From Hedera helix (lineage: Eukaryota; Streptophyta; Magnoliopsida; Apiales; Araliaceae), in assembly GCA_947179155.2 (NCBI GenBank), contig OX359266.1, forward strand, positions 48,412,039 through 48,476,038: DNA of 64,000 nucleotides. Reading direction: 5' to 3'. The position numbers and the translations under genes are program-made. Below the pieces are notes generated by a model, which had not been told where the DNA came from, did no database searches, and worked only from the letters and a program-made list of their open reading frames with translations. This document shows positions 9,901-21,700 of the stretch, piece by piece. Numbering within the stretch: the stretch's first letter is position 1; each line of letters opens with the position of its first letter.

Positions 9901-12896
9901 AGCTGCATAACCAAGAAGACACGAAAAGGAAAACATTTTAAAACATCATATAGATCTATAACCAATTTAAATCCTCACATGAATTTCTTTTATCATTTAT
10001 TATTCGAGTCATCACTTCATCAGCTTCACAATTGAAGTTACTAACAGTCTCCAGCTACTTCAAAGAACTAATGTGGTGTATAGAGTGTTAAATGAGAGGT
10101 GTTATTTATAAGACAGATGAAGCCACATTTCTGTTTTCATTTTTTCAGATGAACTAACAGGAGTACATAAAAATTGTTTCTATACTCCAGAACTACTCGC
10201 AATTTTCAGCAGAATTTAGGAAAACCCAAAAGGAAAAGATAAAACAGTGAGAAAGTCAAAGATATGTTGAACAAAATTCTTTTTAAGGAATAGTAGAAAA
10301 TGCAAATTATTTCATTCAGATAGTAATTTATGATTTATATGAAAACGTGATAACCAACCTGTATGGATATGAATCCCACCACATCCTATTCACTGATGTA
10401 TCATTGATTGGTAAGAGCTGAACTAAATGGAAGCCCGACTCAACAGCCCAGTCTACAAGTAGCTTCAGATCAAGAAACTCTCCAGCTCCTAGATCGGCCT
10501 CTGATCTGATAGAGAACATGGGAATTGCAACGCCAGCACCCCGCCAGGGTATTTCCTTATGGAACACATTAGCAGATTTGAAGCATTCATTTTAGGCCAT
10601 TATTTCATTCGTAAGAAAGTTTATCTAGAACTATTAACTGTTTCAAAAACTTACTCGCATCATGCCATCTGAAAGGATAATATATTTTGCTTGATTAGTT
10701 GAGAAGTCAACAAAGAGTTCTCGATTTGGACCCGTTTCTAGAGAAAAGTTTCCCGCCTTGCCATATTTACTGTACTTATACTTGAGCAGTTGTTAAGGAG
10801 TACATAAGTATAGACAAATAATAGCCAAATACAGAATAATAAATGAAAGCACAAGCCCCAAAAAATTATAGAGGGTTTACCCAAAAGGATATTTTATAGG
10901 AAAGTCATCCTTTCGCATGATACAATCCGCTTGCCAAAGTGATTCACCAGAATAATTAAGTTTAAGACTATCTTGAACGTTCCATCGTCCCAGCTTCAAA
11001 GAGCTACCAATCACATAAATCTGCAGCATTAAAGAAAAACACAAGTAGAAGCTATTACAAAGAGATCCTAAACAAAGTTTTAGAAGCAAAAAGATAGAAG
11101 CATCTATATGTTTGAACATCTAGGAGAAGAAACTTACTGCAGTTTCTTCTTCTATGTTTGGGCAGCATATTTTGAATTGAACAACGATTGCATCTGTTAA
11201 CAATATCCATTTTGCAAGTGTCCGAGTTAAGATGAAAGTTTCAAAATTAGACATTATGTCAAAGGAATACCTTTAGCTTCGGATAGAAAAAGCTTTACCG
11301 TCTTGGACCAACTTATTCTGAATTACTCCAGGGGTTATCTCAATATCTAAACTAAAACTCCTGCCAAAGATGACATTTTTGAATGCACTTTTGAAAGGGA
11401 GAGCATCGGAACCAGCCTGCACTTAAGTAAGCAATAATTTTCAGGTTGAGTTGTAAATGACAAGAATCAAATTGGTTATGCAAACCATTTAGAGATTGAA
11501 CAGGTGGGAGCAGTAAACTACCTGAAGTCAACTAGCTCAAGCAAATCCCTTAATTTCATTTGACCCATGCTTGATCTATAACTCAGTTTCTTTTTTAATA
11601 CCGGGGCTTACAACTAGTAATTTAAGCATAGTATAACAACTGTTCCATGACATCAGTAATAAAAACTTGGAACCTATTAAATGAAAAGCAGGACAGTTGT
11701 TCACATATAGTTATATCCTTTTATATATTTGTTAACAAGAATTTGAGCAATGTCTAAATCAAAAGTAAAGTACCTTCCAGTTTAATACACATAAGGCATG
11801 AAAAGGGAAATCAAGAGCACGGATAATTTTACACAGTTTGAATGAGCTATCAATCATACCCAACCTGACCTGTTCAAGCACTAGTTAGAGACCATAGAAC
11901 GTGAGGCGCAAACTTGCTAATATACAGCTGACCTATTTAACAATAATGTGCATACCAGCGGAAGTTGACTTATTTCAAGTTATTTGGAGTCGGGATGTCA
12001 ATCAAATGCTTGTCAAAACAAAAGGTTAAACTTTTCCTGACTGTCAGCTCTCCAAACGGTATAGAGGGTTCTAAGATGTCCAAGACACTTTTAAAATGTT
12101 TTTATGCACATAAATTTGATCTATGGAAACAGTTAATGCAAAGATAAAAGCTTCCAATGATTCCACTTTTATCAATTTCTGCAAGATCCTAAAACTTTAA
12201 GGGTTAAAAACTTGTCTTATTCCACTTTTTGCCCTATTAATTAATCTCATACCTCGAGAAACCATGTGAAGAACAACTGATAAAGAGGAGCTTATTATAA
12301 CAAACACAACATCAAGGTTATATCAATTGGATCCACAACATTTATTCCACAACATTTATTAACTCATTTCAACAGATTCCTTAAGAGAAATATATCATAA
12401 AGTTGATGTAATTTTAATTCATACCGTGCATGACTTCATGCAAATTATCATAAATGTTGCCTTATATGTAACACAATCAGAGATCTGCTCATAAATGGAA
12501 GAATAATTTATAAAAATCAAGAGAGCGAGGGAGAGAATGCACCTGCCAAAGATCATGAAACTCCACCAGCTCTGCATCTTGAACCTCATCAGGTAGCATT
12601 AGTTTCCTTTTATTTCCAGCCTCCCACCTCAGTACAGTTCTTTCGTCATCCACCACATAATAGCTGTACTCGCAACTCAACCCTGCTGGAACAGTCAAAC
12701 TTCCAGCCCATATGAGCTCATAGCCTTGATGAGAAGGGCTCAACAGTATACCTTTCTTTACATTCCAAGACCCTAGAACTGGTTCTGACCCACATACCAG
12801 AAGACTCTGGCCCCAGTGAGTGTAATATGGAATTCTGAAGCTCACATTTGCGGATTTCAGACATTTTCTATCAGCCAACAACCCCAAATTCACCAT
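1..12896 (-). CDS. DPE2: DPE2, cytosolic 4-alpha-glucanotransferase (5' 15 exons, truncated by window edge)
   Basis: DPE2 (disproportionating enzyme 2, GH77) transfers glucose from maltose to cytosolic heteroglycan in night-time starch breakdown. Coding exons read on the minus strand: 12543-12896, 11299-11416, 11138-11193, 10881-11020, 10655-10769, 10359-10555, 9824-9902, 9603-9641, 2046-2165, 1759-1860, 1002-1085, 659-901, 422-547, 240-314 and 16-87. All junctions are GT-AG and keep one frame for 640 codons, about two thirds of the family's roughly 950 residues. Two CBM20 starch-binding domains lie near residues 15-110 and 155-245 (FRIPYYTHWGQSLLVCG; IYVIGSSLKLGRWNV). The GH77 domain starts near 260 (EIPWRGAGVAIPMFS). 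The expected nucleophile Asp is at about 560 in YRIDHILGFFRIW; the acid/base Glu lies beyond the window. ATG 12896 is chosen because MVNLGLL matches the family start. Intron 8 (2166-9602) is swollen by two hAT elements. No break is seen in the visible exons. Confidence 0.95.
2240..2510 (+). mobile_element. Possible LINE 3'-tail relic in DPE2 intron 8
   Basis: A T-rich stretch contains AGGTAGACTTCTTG-like text followed by TTTTATTGTATCATTTC and an AATAAA-type run. This layout resembles the 3' end of plant L1-type LINEs. The hAT target site at 2527-2534 follows directly. There is no intact coding sequence, and the assignment rests on resemblance only. Confidence 0.3.
2545..2790. repeat. Left subterminal GGCCTGG/CCGGCC motif array of the hAT element
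   Basis: Variants of CCGGCCTGG, GGCCCGAGGCC and GACCGGCC are packed within 250 bp just inside the left terminal repeat. Subterminal arrays of short words are the usual transposase-binding sites in hAT elements; that these serve so is inference. Confidence 0.75.
3400..3715. repeat. (TA)n arrays with three interspersed GTGTGTCAGCAC units
   Basis: Long AT dinucleotide runs alternate with three copies of a unit carrying TATGTGTGTCAGCAC, near 3432, 3508 and 3617. The two left copies continue CGTTGC and are followed by TATGATAATGATA. Reading frames here give only runs of Ile-Tyr and are not genes. Confidence 0.85.
4165..6168 (+). CDS. hAT transposase with BED zinc finger (RICESLEEPER/Ac-like)
   Basis: This uninterrupted 667-aa reading frame catalyses excision and integration of the surrounding element. 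A BED-type zinc finger lies near residues 48-95 (QCKICNALF then QRHYQSC). The RNase H-like core carries the expected acidic residues: Asp192 in SSDIW, Asp260 in SLDNASNN, and Glu604 in VASESCFS. The C-terminal hAT dimerisation region spans about 573-645 (LAFWNKHKRQFPTLA, then ASTVASES and RSRLNPESLE). ATG 4165 is the first Met, shortly before the zinc finger. Length and motif order match full-size plant hAT transposases, and no stop or frameshift is seen. The gene lies between the two subterminal arrays and appears intronless. Activity is inferred, not shown. Confidence 0.93.
   Translation: MDFSNTASGSQIPQFIQNYQNSIQPDSGTSSSPLFPRPTGEQNKRTAPVWEHFIEVWAADGVKKAQCKICNALFGTKGNNTLQRHYQSCLQKHKLTDESSQTQIDRSGHSWSYDQILEKELQAKLVIEKELPFNFFADQRCTEYIQSGLQPKYKQVSRTTTKRDAIKLYNKAKKELIEYFDNFDGKISLSSDIWSANHQPGVSYICMTAHWIDVEMVMQKRIIGFEFFELPHTGQTIYGQIMEIIRTFKIKNKIMSISLDNASNNTSAVTMLKNDLLPVINGAFFHVRCVCHIINLIVQSGFNYLEMTISKIRDMIKCVYGSNRKIQNFRHFCHARGEKFKRVKYDNNTRWNSTYDMFRDVYKRKNILMEFYNTLIVHEITNEDWDLLGQLLSILKVFKKHTKILSAVYYPTIHHVLYACLEISFIFKEFKNNEIWSPLILSMEEKFKKYFEDMPTVITCAAALNPIIKLEGVESILEDIVENIGTSNIDNLKLKFNTTFTEFYKLYESVYCTSIRAPPPAPSSSKYANLLKTLSKKPKTSTHTSSLNELGLYCSTDFRSFMTEEEFENFNILAFWNKHKRQFPTLAAMARDLLTIQASTVASESCFSLSGRVLDEKRSRLNPESLEICICYRDYLAAQRRIQDVIDDQDSSDDLEVGAETVESSIP
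6393..6940. repeat. (TA)n arrays and two 100-bp direct repeats 3' of the transposase
   Basis: TA runs at about 6393-6435, 6640-6663 and 6857-6935 surround a unit starting ATTAGTCTAATAGTCATT that occurs twice, near 6662 and 6762. A word related to the left-arm GTGTGTCAG unit occurs at about 6583, so both arms of the transposon share this low-complexity architecture. Confidence 0.8.
7258..7420. repeat. Right subterminal GGCCTGG/GGCCCGG motif array of the hAT element
   Basis: This mirror of the left array has dense GGCCTGGCC, GCCCGGCC and GGGCCGGACC words running up to the right terminal repeat at 7418-7430. The open frame across it is a composition artefact. Confidence 0.75.
7446..8830. mobile_element. 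Non-autonomous hAT element, 1385 bp, abutting the first
   Basis: The terminal repeats are CATAGTTATCAAGGCGAC at the left and, reverse-complemented, CAGGGTTATCAAGGCGTT at the right. They are flanked by a perfect 8-bp target duplication GTAATACT (7438-7445 and 8831-8838). Both ends are filled with AGTCG, GTCGAC and GTCGTC words (7455-7545 and 8655-8815). The interior has A/T-rich repeats and a GAAGAAG-rich stretch (8290-8480) but no transposase. Base 7438 is shared by the two elements' target duplications. Confidence 0.9.
8836..9010. mobile_element. Decayed Stowaway-like MITE at the edge of the hAT insertion
   Basis: TACTCCTTCCATCCAAAT at the left and TAGGGGAGTA at the right form a weak inverted repeat of the Stowaway type with TA at each end. 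Both hAT elements are inserted at its left end. The match is imperfect and the call is tentative. Confidence 0.35.
9011..9602. other. Remainder of DPE2 intron 8
   Basis: Unremarkable AT-rich intron sequence runs up to the donor of exon 9603-9641. A tRNA B-box-like word (AGGGTTCAAATTC) near 9162 has no convincing A box, so no SINE is called. Confidence 0.5.
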
Positions 12897-13570
12897 CCTT
12901 CCAACAAATGAGTTGACTTATTAAAATCTAGCAAAACCCAGTTGCAATTTATCAGATTCTGCATATAATATTTAAGTAATTATAGATACCAAAAGATTCT
13001 TACACTACCCAGTCAAAAAACAGTAATAACATAACTGAATCAGAATCTAATCAAAAGTTAAACTATGTTCAACTGAATGGCATTACCCAACTTTCAGTTA
13101 TCAAATCCCAACATGAATAAATGAATTGAAACTATTCAAATAAAGTGTAATCTAAAATACCCAGATTGAACTATATAGAAATGCAATCATAGAGCACTCA
13201 ACAACCCACCAAATTTGGGTATATCAAAACCCAGTTGAGATATTGAGAAATTATTGCCTTAGCTTCAATTAAAAGTAACTTCGCCTCCAAAAAAATTCAA
13301 GAAGATGAGTGACTTTATCAAGAAGAGGAGGGAGTGGATGGAAAACAAGGGATGGGAATCTGAATGGGGTGTTTGTCGGGTTGAGAAAAAACAAAGAGGC
13401 AATGGTCTGAGCCTCTGAGAAATGAAGATACAAGCATTGATATCACATTCTAGTCAGATTTTTATTGGGGCTAAAGCATAAGCAGCGTTTGGAGCGTAAT
13501 GTGAGAAAGCTGATATTTTATAGAGACAGAAGGGGAAGCTATTCAATGCAACTTTCACGGGAGAGTGACG
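12897..13570 (-). promoter_or_regulatory. Upstream region and probable 5' UTR of DPE2
   Basis: This is the 0.7 kb upstream of the DPE2 start codon. It holds no supported coding sequence. The stretch 13260-13560 is richer in G and C on both strands than the DNA around it and would suit a transcript leader, possibly with an intron in the 5' UTR. No TATA box or other element can be assigned with confidence. Confidence 0.35.
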
Positions 13571-14495
13571 GTTAATGTGAGCTCCTCCGAGTCCGTGTTA
13601 TTTTTGACTAATTTCATTTCTTCTTCAATCTCTATAATTTCTGTTTTTTTTTTTTATTGGTTTTTCTATTTTTTACATAAATAATCTCCATTTCCAAAAA
13701 AGATAAATATCTCTACTGTTTTTTCTCTGGCTTAGTAAACATAGTGTTTTCACTAAATGATTAATTGAACAGGGTAAATTTGAGATATGTTAATAGTATT
13801 GAGACTAGTAAAATTAATGAATCACTTTTCATGAAAATGGTCGATTTTAAGTTTATTATAGCGAGTGAGGATAAAACTTACATAAAATAAATTATTTTAG
13901 AAATTATCAATTCTATAGTAAGTAAATATTTAATTTTGAATATATTATTATCATAACAAAATTATAATATTAACTGTGTAATAACGTAAAATTTCAACTA
14001 TTGAAAATTGACACAAGTCTAGTAAATTTTACATGTATTTGTTTATTACACTTCTTATAAATAAATGAATTCTTGCATTCCTATCAGTTCTGAGTCAGGT
14101 TTAATCCAATTTGTATTAAAGAAAGAAATATTTTAAACATTATTTAGAATGGGAAAAAAAAAAATGGAAGTACTTTTCCATTTTACTAGTTAAGTAAATA
14201 AAAGCAAAAAAAGAAATTCATGAAATTTCCATCTACTATTTATTATCATAATAATTTATACAAAAAAATAACTATTTCGGAAAATGTGTATTACATTTAG
14301 ATGATCCATATTGTGAATGGATTGGATTGTTAACAGAAAATATGGTTATGGAGACATTATAGGAGGAAGCTGTCAAATTGTTGAAATGATAAGATTGTGC
14401 ATGCAAAAGGCCATCGCATGAAAATGTTTTGCATTTAGCTTCAATACCATCTCCGGACATGTGCCCACCTCTCACCCACGCACCCAACCTAAACA

Positions 14496-14536
<41 letters not shown>

Positions 14537-15470
14537 AAGGGTCGTATTCATTGAAAATATTCTTACAATAATCAAATAAAATGGTAAATTAACTTTAACC
14601 GCTAGAGCTTGTAGCGATATACATAGGCCAATTTTTTACCATGCCACTACAAGCTCTAGTAGCAAGGCAAATTTTATAAAAATAGTACATGCCGCTAAAA
14701 TTTGTAGCTGCAAAGCCAAATGTGCTTGTTTCCTGCTTTGTTGTGAATGCTTATATATATATATATATATATGTATTTAAACTATTTTTTTATTCATTCC
14801 GTAATTAAGTTAAGCTGATCTAAGGTTCCGCCTTGGCCATTAAAGATCTCATTGTTATTTTAGACACCTTTAGTCCGATGGTTATCCTACCATGAACACT
14901 CTTTCTTTAATGGCTGGCTCCCTCCCTCCCTCCCTCCACTTGTTTCTGCTTAGCCACATTTTCCAGACAGTTTAAACTTTATCTGAAGTTTAATTGGTCA
15001 ATTTTTTTCATCCTATCAGAAAATAAAAATATACGGATTCATTTAAACAATTCTTTTTAAGCAAACAGCGCATAGAATTCAATATTTTGTTAAATGAAAC
15101 AAATAATAACTAAAACAGGATGCTTTTCAAGTTAGAAAATCGTTACTGATGATCTCAAAGAGACAAAATGGCAACATGATTTCATTTGTTACTTTTCTCT
15201 CGAGAGAGATCCAACACAAAAGTGGTACTGCATGTCGTCGTCTTCCAAGGGCTCGTCACCTCTGTGACTTGGACCTGAAAATGCATCCACCAACTGATTT
15301 TTACTCCAATATTTACACGCACAAAATAACATGATCCACTTGGCTGTGTGTAGCTCCCACTCGCAAAGCTCTGTTCTTTTGGATGCAATGATTAATACAA
15401 ACAAGCTCTCTGTAAAATACTGCAGATGCTGATTTATGGCTTATAATATAACGTTTCTCATTTTCTGCTG
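13571..15470. other. Intergenic DNA between DPE2 and the proline-rich membrane protein gene
   Basis: The genes on either side are both on the minus strand. The stretch holds a (GT)n/(TA)n run at about 14499-14535, a (TA)n at about 14750-14771, (CCCT)n at 14922-14936 and an inverted repeat at 14602-14659. Short open frames at 14272 and 15149-15404 show no family resemblance. No gene is supported. Confidence 0.6.
14602..14659. repeat. 13-bp perfect inverted repeat with 32-bp loop
   Basis: CTAGAGCTTGTAG (14602-14614) and CTACAAGCTCTAG (14647-14659) could pair as a hairpin. Related words (GCTAAAATTTGTAGC) follow at about 14693, which suggests a small decayed inverted-repeat element. Confidence 0.6.
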
Positions 15471-15604
15471 CTATAAGTATAATACAAGAACCAGAAACAG
15501 CAGGATCGACCAGTTATGATAAGGAAAGAAACCTGCAGAAGCTGCAAAGCCCCGTATTGAAATATCAATTAACTCCTTGAGTTAATTTGATGTTTTCCAG
15601 CAAT

Positions 15605-15655
15605 TTAACTCACTGAAGTACCACATGAACATGAAAAAAATTCCATTCCACAATA

Positions 15656-15705
<50 letters not shown>

Positions 15706-18700
15706 CACACAAAGGAAAGGTAGCATATGATCCAAGATTTAGACAAGAAAGGAAAGAATCTTGAGAATACTTACATGAAGACGGTAAAGGTGAAACCATT
15801 GGTATCAAGTCAGGAGGCTCTGCATCAAACACGCTCTTTGGTGGGGGATTCGTATCATGTGGTCATGGACTTGAAGCAGGTGGATTCACTCGCTGCTGTG
15901 GTGAGGGAACAATATACTGTGAAGGGACTGGTGGTGCAATAGGAGGAATTACATGACTATGCTTATTTGCCTTTCTGGGAGACCTGTTTCGGGACACATT
16001 ATGACAGCCAGGAGGCTTTGCCACATGACTCTTCTCAGGCATCGGCGTGGGCGCTGGTGCAGATGCAGGTGAAACTTTTGTAGTTGTGGGTCTGGTTTTC
16101 ACAGTTGCAGGTGCTGGTGAAGTTGCAGGAGTTAAATGCACATGGTGATGATGGTGGTGGTGGTGAGGATGAGGCAGAGGAGCAGGAGCAGGAGAAGGCG
16201 ATGAGGTGCCACTACCATCACCACCGTGAAGAGAGTGTTGCAATATAGATGAAAGACTAACTTGCTTAACCCTCCCAAATTTAGTATTGTTCAGGCCGAG
16301 GTTTTTCGTAGGAGAACCCGTGATGGTCTGAGCCAACTGCTTTAACCTTCCCATTGAGGGAGTATTCCCAACTGCCAGTAGAACTGATGACTGCACAGTA
16401 GTTGGGGGACCCACTGTCGAACCTTTTGAATTTGTCAAGCTACTATACAAGTTCTGCATTCCGAAAAAAGAGGCAAAGCTTTTCGGAGGCTATCCTTCCA
16501 TCATATTACATGATTTTGTGAATTCTAATATAAACTACTATAACAAAGCTTTAAAAATTCCTTAATTTACGACAATAAATAAAGGAAATGTTACTGCCAG
16601 AGTTGATTTTGTTTATACCAGAGCAATGTACAACTCATTATGAAATAGTACAATTAGATGATGCAGCACTTGCTCTAGCATTAATAAAACTCTTTCTATG
16701 AATGCCGCCAGCCCAAGGAAAATACACATATCTTCAGTAAACTTTCATAACCGTCATTATTGTCTACAAGAACAATGTCCCACAGTGCAAGTGCAAACGC
16801 TGCAGCACACAGTTCATTTAAATTTTTGAAAACTAGCTGACAGACACCTTGCAGTCACTATTATCACGATTTTTTTCTATGGCAGAGAACTGCATATGCT
16901 ATAAAAATACATATGGAAACAACAGAAATCAAAGAAATTATTGCCAGACCTCATATGGAGCAAGATGCAATCCTGACTTCAGCTGGCTCGTAAGTTCACT
17001 GAAATTATCTTGTATTTGATCAATAGAAAAATTCAAGGTGAAGTTGAAAAGAATCTGCACTTTTTGCAGAAGAAATGCACTCTGAGGAGGAATAACAGTA
17101 ATGCCTCCAACAAATTTTAGCACATCAAAAGAAAATGGATCCCCAAACAAAAATGCAGTTAAGCGGAGAGATGATTGGCGTATAACCAGAGATACAAAAG
17201 AGGCCCTTATTAAACTAATAGCAGCTGAAGAAATTCTAGAACCTTTAACATCAGGATCAACCCCAAAAACAACCTTTGTTGTATTTGATCCAGAAAAAGG
17301 TTTTAGAGATAAAATTTCCACCTGTTGGAAACAAACAATTAGACAAGAATATGGAAAAATAGGAATAGGGGGGAGGGGAAGAGAGAGAGAGAGAGAGAGA
17401 AAGATATATACTTTAGTTGTGGGAACACCTATTTCATTGAAAATGTCATCCTCGAGCTGCAAAATGTTGTCTTCCAGCAAAGAAACTGGCTTTCCAATCA
17501 TGAAAGTTGCTACTATATAATGATCTGAAGAATCAACTTTGTCAATTGCTTAAAGTCAAATGAAAACTGGATTTCAGACCAAGATCTAGAAAAGTATTAC
17601 AAACAGTTTGGGTTTTTTTGGTGGGAAAAAGTAAACAATTAGGTTATTCAGTAAGTTTATCACAAACGTAAATTTTAACAAATATTTAACAACTTACAAA
17701 TTATTACTTTGTTAATAAGTAGTAACATTGTATTAATTGTCACTTAAAGGGTGTGATGCCCATGCACACATGAGGTATACAAAGGAGGATAAAGAGCACA
17801 AATAAAAAACTCCATTCCAAACCCACCATAAAAAGGCTATACAAAAACCCTGGAGCTCTCAAAAAATAATCACAAAAAACTCTCTGTGACAAATTCCTCC
17901 GAACTTTCGATACATGGAACAATGGATCCCGGATAAACTTTGCTGAATCAAATAGCGAGAAGAACTTACAAATTTACAACTTAAAGAAACAAAACAAATG
18001 ATTCAGAAAAAAATAATAATAAAGCAATGACATTGTCATATAGATGATAGTTTAATTAACTTTCAAGATTGAAATGCACCGCTCACTCTTAGGTGTTTAT
18101 GACACATTGTTTTGGCACTATACATTGGTCATGAATCACAAGCATCATGAAGCATAGATCATGCACCATATGGCAAATAAAATAAAAAAACACAGGCAGG
18201 TACCCAAACATTATCTTCATCAGCATTTCTGCCGGCTTCTTTTTGCTGATACAGCATTTGTGTCAGCTTTCACAAGCATCTTATGAGCATATACTATATA
18301 TTAATTAATCCTCATATTACAATCTCAGGCTAATATAATCTACAAATAGCCTCATATACTATATGATAAACCATCAGAGAACCGTTACAAGATATATAGC
18401 ATATGAGGAAAATTTTGAGCACCTAATGAAAATTTTCAGCTTTCACAAGCATCTTATGAGCATATACTATATATTAATTAATCCTCATATTACAATCTCA
18501 GGCTAATATAATCTACAAATAGCCTCATATACTATATGATAAACCATCAGAGAACCGTTACAAGATATATAGCATATGAGGAAAATTTTGAGCACCTAAT
18601 GAAGTATGTATTACTTAAAGAAATATTCATATCCTAAAGGAAGCTAAAATTAGAGAACTAAGAAGTAACACTGCAGCAATTAAATAACAATGGCACCAAA

Positions 18701-21700
18701 TTTTACTACACATAGGGTTTGAAAATCTACAAACATATATTAGGATTTTTTCATCGACATAATGCATGAGATGTATGCTTGCATAATGCAAAAGAATCCT
18801 ACAAAATGATGATGTGGGCTGTCGCATTGCCCAAAACAATGGCAACTGAATAAAACTTTTTGGCTTATAAAAAGAAAATAGAAGACAGATTTTTGAACCA
18901 CGTGAGGTTCCATACTTCCGCAACAAAATAACACTCATACTGTCTCAAATGAATAGCAGGTTTTATTCATCAGTCTTACATAACGCATGAGATGTATGCA
19001 TACATAATGCAAAAGAATCCTTCAAAATGATGATGTAGGTTGTAGAATTGCCCAAAGCATTGGCCACAGAACAACTTTTTGGCTAAATTAAAAAAAAAAA
19101 TTGAATACAGATTTTATTAATTGCATTAGGTTCCATACTTCCGCAACAAAATAATATTCTTTCTGTCTCAAATGAGAGTCTATTTTAAGAAATCATACAT
19201 ATTAAGAAAATTATCAATTTCCAGTTAAACTTCCAAACTTCATTTAATAATATTTATATTTAGACAAAGGCTAGGTTTAGCAATTTTCTTTAAGGACAAA
19301 TGTGGAACATTTTGTCAGTTTGTAATCTACTTTTAGAAATTGGACTCTCTCTTAAAGACGTACAAAAATAATGATTGCCCCTCATTTTGGGGTAGAGGAA
19401 GTAATACCATAAATTTGCCAGATTATACATTAATTCGAATGGAAGAATACGAAATTGTCCCGCTGCTAGCATTAGGTTCTTGATTTTCAATATTTTCTGA
19501 TCAGGCGACTTATCTATTAAGTGCATGGAATCTCAACAGCATAATCACCAGCACTAATTTCTGGTTTATCCACTATTACTCATGATTCAAGAATCACGCA
19601 TCGGAATAAATTGACTTATAGCATAGCTATTAAATTACATATAACTTGTTGACCTCCCTCTCCGATCCGAACCAACCTATTGGTGGACTCATGATTCAAG
19701 CAATAGTACCAAATACTGACTGACCATTCATTCATGCCATCCAAGAAGCCTTGGTTGCTTTTCGGTATATAAATAAAGTCACTTCAAAATGTAAGACATC
19801 AGCCAAAATATAGAACTCCAAACCCAAAGAAAGTCATCTTAGTAGGATTTAAATGCATCTACCGAAGACTTCAATAAAACAAAGGTCAGGGATAGGTCAC
19901 TATAATTTCCTAAATCTTTCACCCAAACAAAATGTTAATGCAAAATATATTACGTCCTTCAAGCTACAATTACCCTCTCATTGTCATCACTTGAAGAACC
20001 CAATTCCAAGAGGAACACTTGGCAGCCATGTCCTCATGCGCCTCCACAGTGGCTGTCTGCTGTCATCATAGAGTAGCATCAATGATTCAGCTGACCCTAC
20101 CTTTGACCATGCTATTTCAATCCTCTCAATTTATGGGTCAATATCTTGACTTAAACAAGTGATCGTTGTGGTAACGTAGTACCATAAAATTTTGTGCCTC
20201 CACTGAGGCAGTTCTCTTATCCAAGCTCTTCAAGGGTAGCGGTTGCTCCTTCCCAGTCAACTATGGTACCATCTTTAAGGCTCACTGTTCTTTAAAGAGA
20301 GATCTTGGTTATTGGTATTGTTTCATTTTAGAACTCAATTCTATATTTATCGTTCTTTTAGAGAATACATCGAATTGTTTATTATACAAAATTGAAGATA
20401 AGATTAAGAGCCTATTCAGCAATGACTTATAATCAACTTATAAGTCATTTGCCTCAAAAAACTGTTTGGCACCGACTTTTTTTGACTTATAAGTAAATTT
20501 ATAAGTCAAAAAAATAAAGTAACATTCTATTACTTATTTTAAAATGACTTATAAGTTGGTTTTTTTAAGTTTGTCAAACCACATGAATTGTCTATTTTAC
20601 CCCTCTTCTTCATTGCTAAATTACATGTCTACCCCTCCATTCTCTTTACCTCCAAGCTCGCCATTGATCATGTAGCGGTGAGATAAATAGTGGCGACACC
20701 TAGCCCCGCTGTGAATGCCTTAAATGCCCAATCCCCAACATTGCTTGTTATTCCCATTTTTTCTCTCTACAATTCTTCTTCTTCTTTGCTGGATTTCTAT
20801 TTTCCTGAAAAGGAAAATCTGAGACGTTGTTGAGCGGCCAAGATGAATTTACTTTTAAACTAAAAAAAGCCCTATTGATGAACAACGAAACTACGATGGG
20901 GGTTGTAGCCACTTTTCTACTGTATTTTTTTTTCCTTATTTGTACTGGACTAGTCAAACTACTAAAAATGATTTTATTTATCATGATGCTCCAGGGTTTT
21001 ATTATTATAAAATTATTGTGTTGTTTATATTAAAATATTAACTAATAATAAGAATAATAGATTAATATTGTGTAAGATGATTTTTATAAAAAATATATTA
21101 TTTTTAAAATATATTATTTAACTAATAATATATAATTAATTATTGATAAAAAAATTAAATAAATTTAAAAATTTACAATAATAGTTCGTTCATTTATATA
21201 ACATAAATGATAGTATTCCTATAGATTAATGATTTATTTACTTATATAATCATATATTCATCTATGTAGTAGGTAAAATCTGAATTAATCATAAATAATT
21301 ATACTTATATAATTTAATAATAAAAATTACCATATAACTAAATATTATTGTTATCAGGAATATGAATTTTAAAGAACGCTAACTAAAATAAAATATATAT
21401 GAGAATAAGAGATAGTGATAATTATACTAGTAATAAGGCGGGGTTTCATTCTTTTCTATTACGTCCTAAACTCACAAAAGTGTTGAAGTTAATGAAATTG
21501 TAAATAATTGTTATGATATGATATTGAATCAATGTATTTTTTTATTAATGTCCCTTTTAATAATCTTTACATTAAATTTTAACTTATAAGTTATTATCAG
21601 CCGAACACATTTGCAACTGTTTTAACTTAATTTCTGACTTATCAGTCAAATTGGTGCCGAATACTTTTACCTACAAGTCAACTTATATTTTAACTTTAAA

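Noticed and set aside
14272..14496. 74-residue minus-strand frame beginning MFRLGAWVRGGH
   Set aside because: No recognised domain, isolated between repeats, and no splice or promoter context.
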